From positions 1 through 64,000 of the forward strand of contig CADACE010000022.1 in the NCBI GenBank assembly GCA_902786265.1: 64,000 bases of DNA. The letters are read 5' to 3'. The translations under genes were made by a program, and so were the position numbers. The notes under the pieces were generated by a model. It was not told the DNA's origin, did no database searches, and saw only the letters and a list, made by a program, of their open reading frames with translations. Shown in pieces: positions 61,956-64,000 of this stretch; the first letter of the stretch is position 1, and every line of letters starts with the position of its first letter. The stretch comes from an uncultured Chloroflexota bacterium (GTDB taxonomy: Bacteria > Chloroflexota > Anaerolineae > Anaerolineales > Anaerolineaceae).

Positions 61956-62103
61956 ATACCCTGCGCGCCTGCTGCACGGCAGCACAAACACTTCAGGGCA
62001 TTTTTCTGTTTTTTCAGGATCCATTTTCTTTCGGATTTTTCGTCAAAAGTTACCTGACAGGTTCAAGCTGTACAAATCGATTTTACAGGTTTTACAGGAA
62101 TCG

Positions 62104-63807
62104 TTATCGTCCGAATTGTACATTGTTGTTTCCGGAGTTTGTGGTCCACATTTCCAGCATGTTGACGGGGTCATTGAAATCAGCCCACCAGCTTGCGCTG
62201 GAGATGTCATAATTACCTGACCGCTTTTCACCAAGCAGAATTTTCTGTTCGATCGTACGGATCGTCATTTTGATCCCGATCTCGGCAAAATCCATCTGGA
62301 TACATTCGGCGATTTCCGTATTCGTCGGATTCGGGTTGGTCAGAAACTCGAACTCTATCGGGGTTTTCTCGGAAAGCATCCCGTTTTCATCGAATTCATA
62401 CCCGGCAGATTTCAGCAGTTCAACAGCGCCATCAACATCCTGTTCCGGGTCATAATAACCGTCTTCCACCGGATAATTCCAGGCTGAGGCCTCCTTGAAG
62501 ATCCCGCCGTTCCCGTCTGCCATCCCGGCAGGGATAAAGGATGTGGCGGTCTTCTCACCGGTCTGGGTGACGGTGTCGACAATGTTTTGGCGGTCGATCA
62601 GTTTACTGAAAGCATGCCGCATGGCGTTTGCCTGTTCGACAGTTTTGCCGTCAAAGAGATGTGACTTCACGTTGAATATCACGAAGTATGTCGCGAGCTG
62701 ATCGATTACATGAAATTCCGGATCAACTGAATCCATCAGCGTCCTGATCTCATCGGCCGGGACCGTATCAGCAAAATCAAGGTCACCCGCGCGGTAGGCG
62801 TTGTAGACCGTGACCTCATCTGATGAAAGCATATATTCGATACGTTCGATCGTGACATTGCCGGCGTCATACCAGTAAGGATTTTTGACATAAACCATCG
62901 ATTCGTCGTGTTTCCAGCTTTCCAGTGTATAGGGACCGCTGGTCACAAATCCGGCTTCCTGTGCCCAGGCGCCCGGGTTCGTTTCCCAGTTTTCCTCCGC
63001 TTCCACCGCTGACCGCTTCACGGGTCTGTAGGTGGTAAAAGCCACAAGGTTCAGGAAATAAGCGCAGGGATTATTCAGATGGACAACAATGGTTTTCGCA
63101 TCCGGCGCAGAGACCTGCAGCGCGTCCGGGTTTCCCGATTGTGCTTCCTCATAACCGGCGATGACATCCAGCATATAGGAATATTCACAGCCTGTTTTCG
63201 AATCTGCGGCACGTTTCCAGCTGTAGACAAAATCATCAGCGGTCAGATCGGAACCGTCGGACCATTTCAAACCTTCTTTCAGCGTAAAGGTATAGGTCAG
63301 ACCGTCATCAGAGATCTCGCAGCCTTCAGCAAGGACCGGAGCCATCTCGCCATCACTGTTGTATTCATAAAGCCCGCTGAAGGAGTTGGAGGTCAGCAGA
63401 CCTTTTTCCATGGATGTACCAAGGGCCGGATCAAGGAAATCGGGTTCCGGTCCAATGTTGATCCGCAGGGTGTTGTCACCTTCTTTCTGGGCATAGAAGA
63501 AAAACTTTGAGGAATCAATAGAGCTGTAAATGCCGCTTACTTTAGACGACTGCAGATAAGCATCGTTGTAGTAAAAAAGCGGAATGACAGCTCCGGTTTC
63601 CATCAGCATATCCTCAGCCTGATGCATCATTTCTGCCCGTTTGGCAAAATCAGTTTCTGTCTTGATCTCCCGGATCAGGGTATCATACCCGCTCCATTCC
63701 GGCAGGGGGCTGACATCCTGTGCAAGAAGTACTGACGGGATCCATAAAATAACAAAAATCAATATTGTAGTAACCGTTTTTTTCATCATGTAATTTACCC
63801 TGATCAT
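62104..63807 (-). CDS. Solute-binding family 5 protein in circularly permuted order
   Basis: 567 residues. Signal peptide (TVTTILIFVILWIPSVLLAQ), then residues 36-106 with EWSGYDTLIREIKTETDFAKRAEMM ... LMETGAVIPLFYYNDAYLQSSKVSGIY ... KFFFYA, which is the normal C-terminal block of OppA-type proteins (compare AKRAEIFDKIF near the end of the protein at 36200). Only then comes the normal N-terminal block NTLRINIGPEPDFLDPALG (112-130) and the rest of the fold. The protein stops at MWTTNSGNNNVQFGR, exactly where the missing C-terminal block would begin. Start ATG 63807 (GGGTGA upstream) or 63789; both keep a signal peptide. It ends a minus-strand cluster that continues beyond the window. Confidence 0.75.
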   Translation of the reverse strand: MIRVNYMMKKTVTTILIFVILWIPSVLLAQDVSPLPEWSGYDTLIREIKTETDFAKRAEMMHQAEDMLMETGAVIPLFYYNDAYLQSSKVSGIYSSIDSSKFFFYAQKEGDNTLRINIGPEPDFLDPALGTSMEKGLLTSNSFSGLYEYNSDGEMAPVLAEGCEISDDGLTYTFTLKEGLKWSDGSDLTADDFVYSWKRAADSKTGCEYSYMLDVIAGYEEAQSGNPDALQVSAPDAKTIVVHLNNPCAYFLNLVAFTTYRPVKRSAVEAEENWETNPGAWAQEAGFVTSGPYTLESWKHDESMVYVKNPYWYDAGNVTIERIEYMLSSDEVTVYNAYRAGDLDFADTVPADEIRTLMDSVDPEFHVIDQLATYFVIFNVKSHLFDGKTVEQANAMRHAFSKLIDRQNIVDTVTQTGEKTATSFIPAGMADGNGGIFKEASAWNYPVEDGYYDPEQDVDGAVELLKSAGYEFDENGMLSEKTPIEFEFLTNPNPTNTEIAECIQMDFAEIGIKMTIRTIEQKILLGEKRSGNYDISSASWWADFNDPVNMLEMWTTNSGNNNVQFGR

Positions 63808-63810
63808 CTT

Positions 63811-64000
63811 TTATTCACCCATAGTCTCATACCAGATCGAGGCATAAGCGGTACCTGTCGCGGATTGAGCTTCGAGCTCGATCTCGTGCCAGCCGACACT
63901 TTGAAGCGTCCCGTATACGACTGCGGAACCGTTCAGTTTATCGGTGTTTTCGACCTCCGCTCCATCTACGAAAATCCGGACACCGATGCAATCGGAAACA
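63811..64000 (-). CDS. C-terminal part of a secreted beta-sandwich-like protein (partial)
   Basis: The minus strand is open from the window edge to a TAA at 63811-63813. It reads VRIFVDGAEVENTDKLNG, SVGWHEIELEAQ and ASIWYETMGE, the strand-rich end of a carbohydrate-binding or PA14-like beta-sandwich domain, common at the C-terminus of exported enzymes. The start lies outside. It is the gene just upstream of the permuted binding protein, with only 3 bp between. Confidence 0.45.
   Translation of the reverse strand, partial: VSDCIGVRIFVDGAEVENTDKLNGSAVVYGTLQSVGWHEIELEAQSATGTAYASIWYETMGE

Overview
This window looks like a chromosomal stretch of an anaerobic gut- or rumen-type Clostridia (Bacillota). 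The reasons are strong AGGAGG-type ribosome sites, zinc-ribbon Ser/Thr kinases carrying Sel1 and DUF6273 domains, a DUF3793 protein, a LytS-like sensor kinase, OppA-type solute-binding proteins and moderate GC with AT-rich islands. A genus cannot be named from this sequence. No rRNA, tRNA, CRISPR array or intact transposase was seen.

0-3.7 kb is a gene graveyard: a degraded XRE regulator beside an intact HipA-like kinase, a small phage-type DNA-binding protein, the 3' part of a membrane protein broken by an amber codon, the truncated 3' half of an M23 peptidase-SH3 gene, and the vestigial 5' end of a zinc-ribbon kinase gene. 3.77-19.02 kb is one long minus-strand cluster of eukaryote-like signalling genes: trypsin-FHA, DUF6273-PP2C, a degenerate PP2C, vWA-FHA, two small FHA proteins, four kinase-family genes (one with a second dead kinase domain, one with altered motifs) and a PH-like membrane protein. 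Its two edges carry direct copies of the same lysin-gene 3' end plus terminator (2804-3265 and 19570-19644). 19.6-21.9 kb holds gene fragments, a two-gene remnant of a mobile element, short iteron-like repeats and several long inverted repeats.

21.9-31.3 kb is mostly small-molecule metabolism (histidine phosphatase, GDPD, alpha/beta hydrolase, isochorismatase-type hydrolase, deoD, DUF5655, ProC-like reductase), plus a large predicted toxin/effector with a permuted papain-like motif at 22.7-25.7 kb. 31.6-41.0 kb has a SIMPL protein, then a minus-strand operon reading flavoprotein, ferredoxin, M42 aminopeptidase, peptide-binding protein and the four Opp/Dpp transporter subunits: peptide capture, import and hydrolysis, with an unexplained redox pair in front.

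41.5-57.2 kb is an effector locus. Three related proteins have an N-terminal DUF4157 domain and a C-terminal zincin, and two TPR paralogues flank them. A GGDEF/EAL phosphodiesterase follows, then a fourth, very different DUF4157 protein with a small adjacent candidate partner. DUF4157 proteins are known from contractile-injection-system cargo and polymorphic toxins, but no injection apparatus is encoded here. 57.2-64 kb carries DUF3793, a secreted GLUG-repeat protein, a two-component pair whose regulator has HTH and receiver domains in an unusual order, and a solute-binding protein whose sequence appears circularly permuted. The signalling island and the effector locus may work together, but nothing in the sequence proves it.
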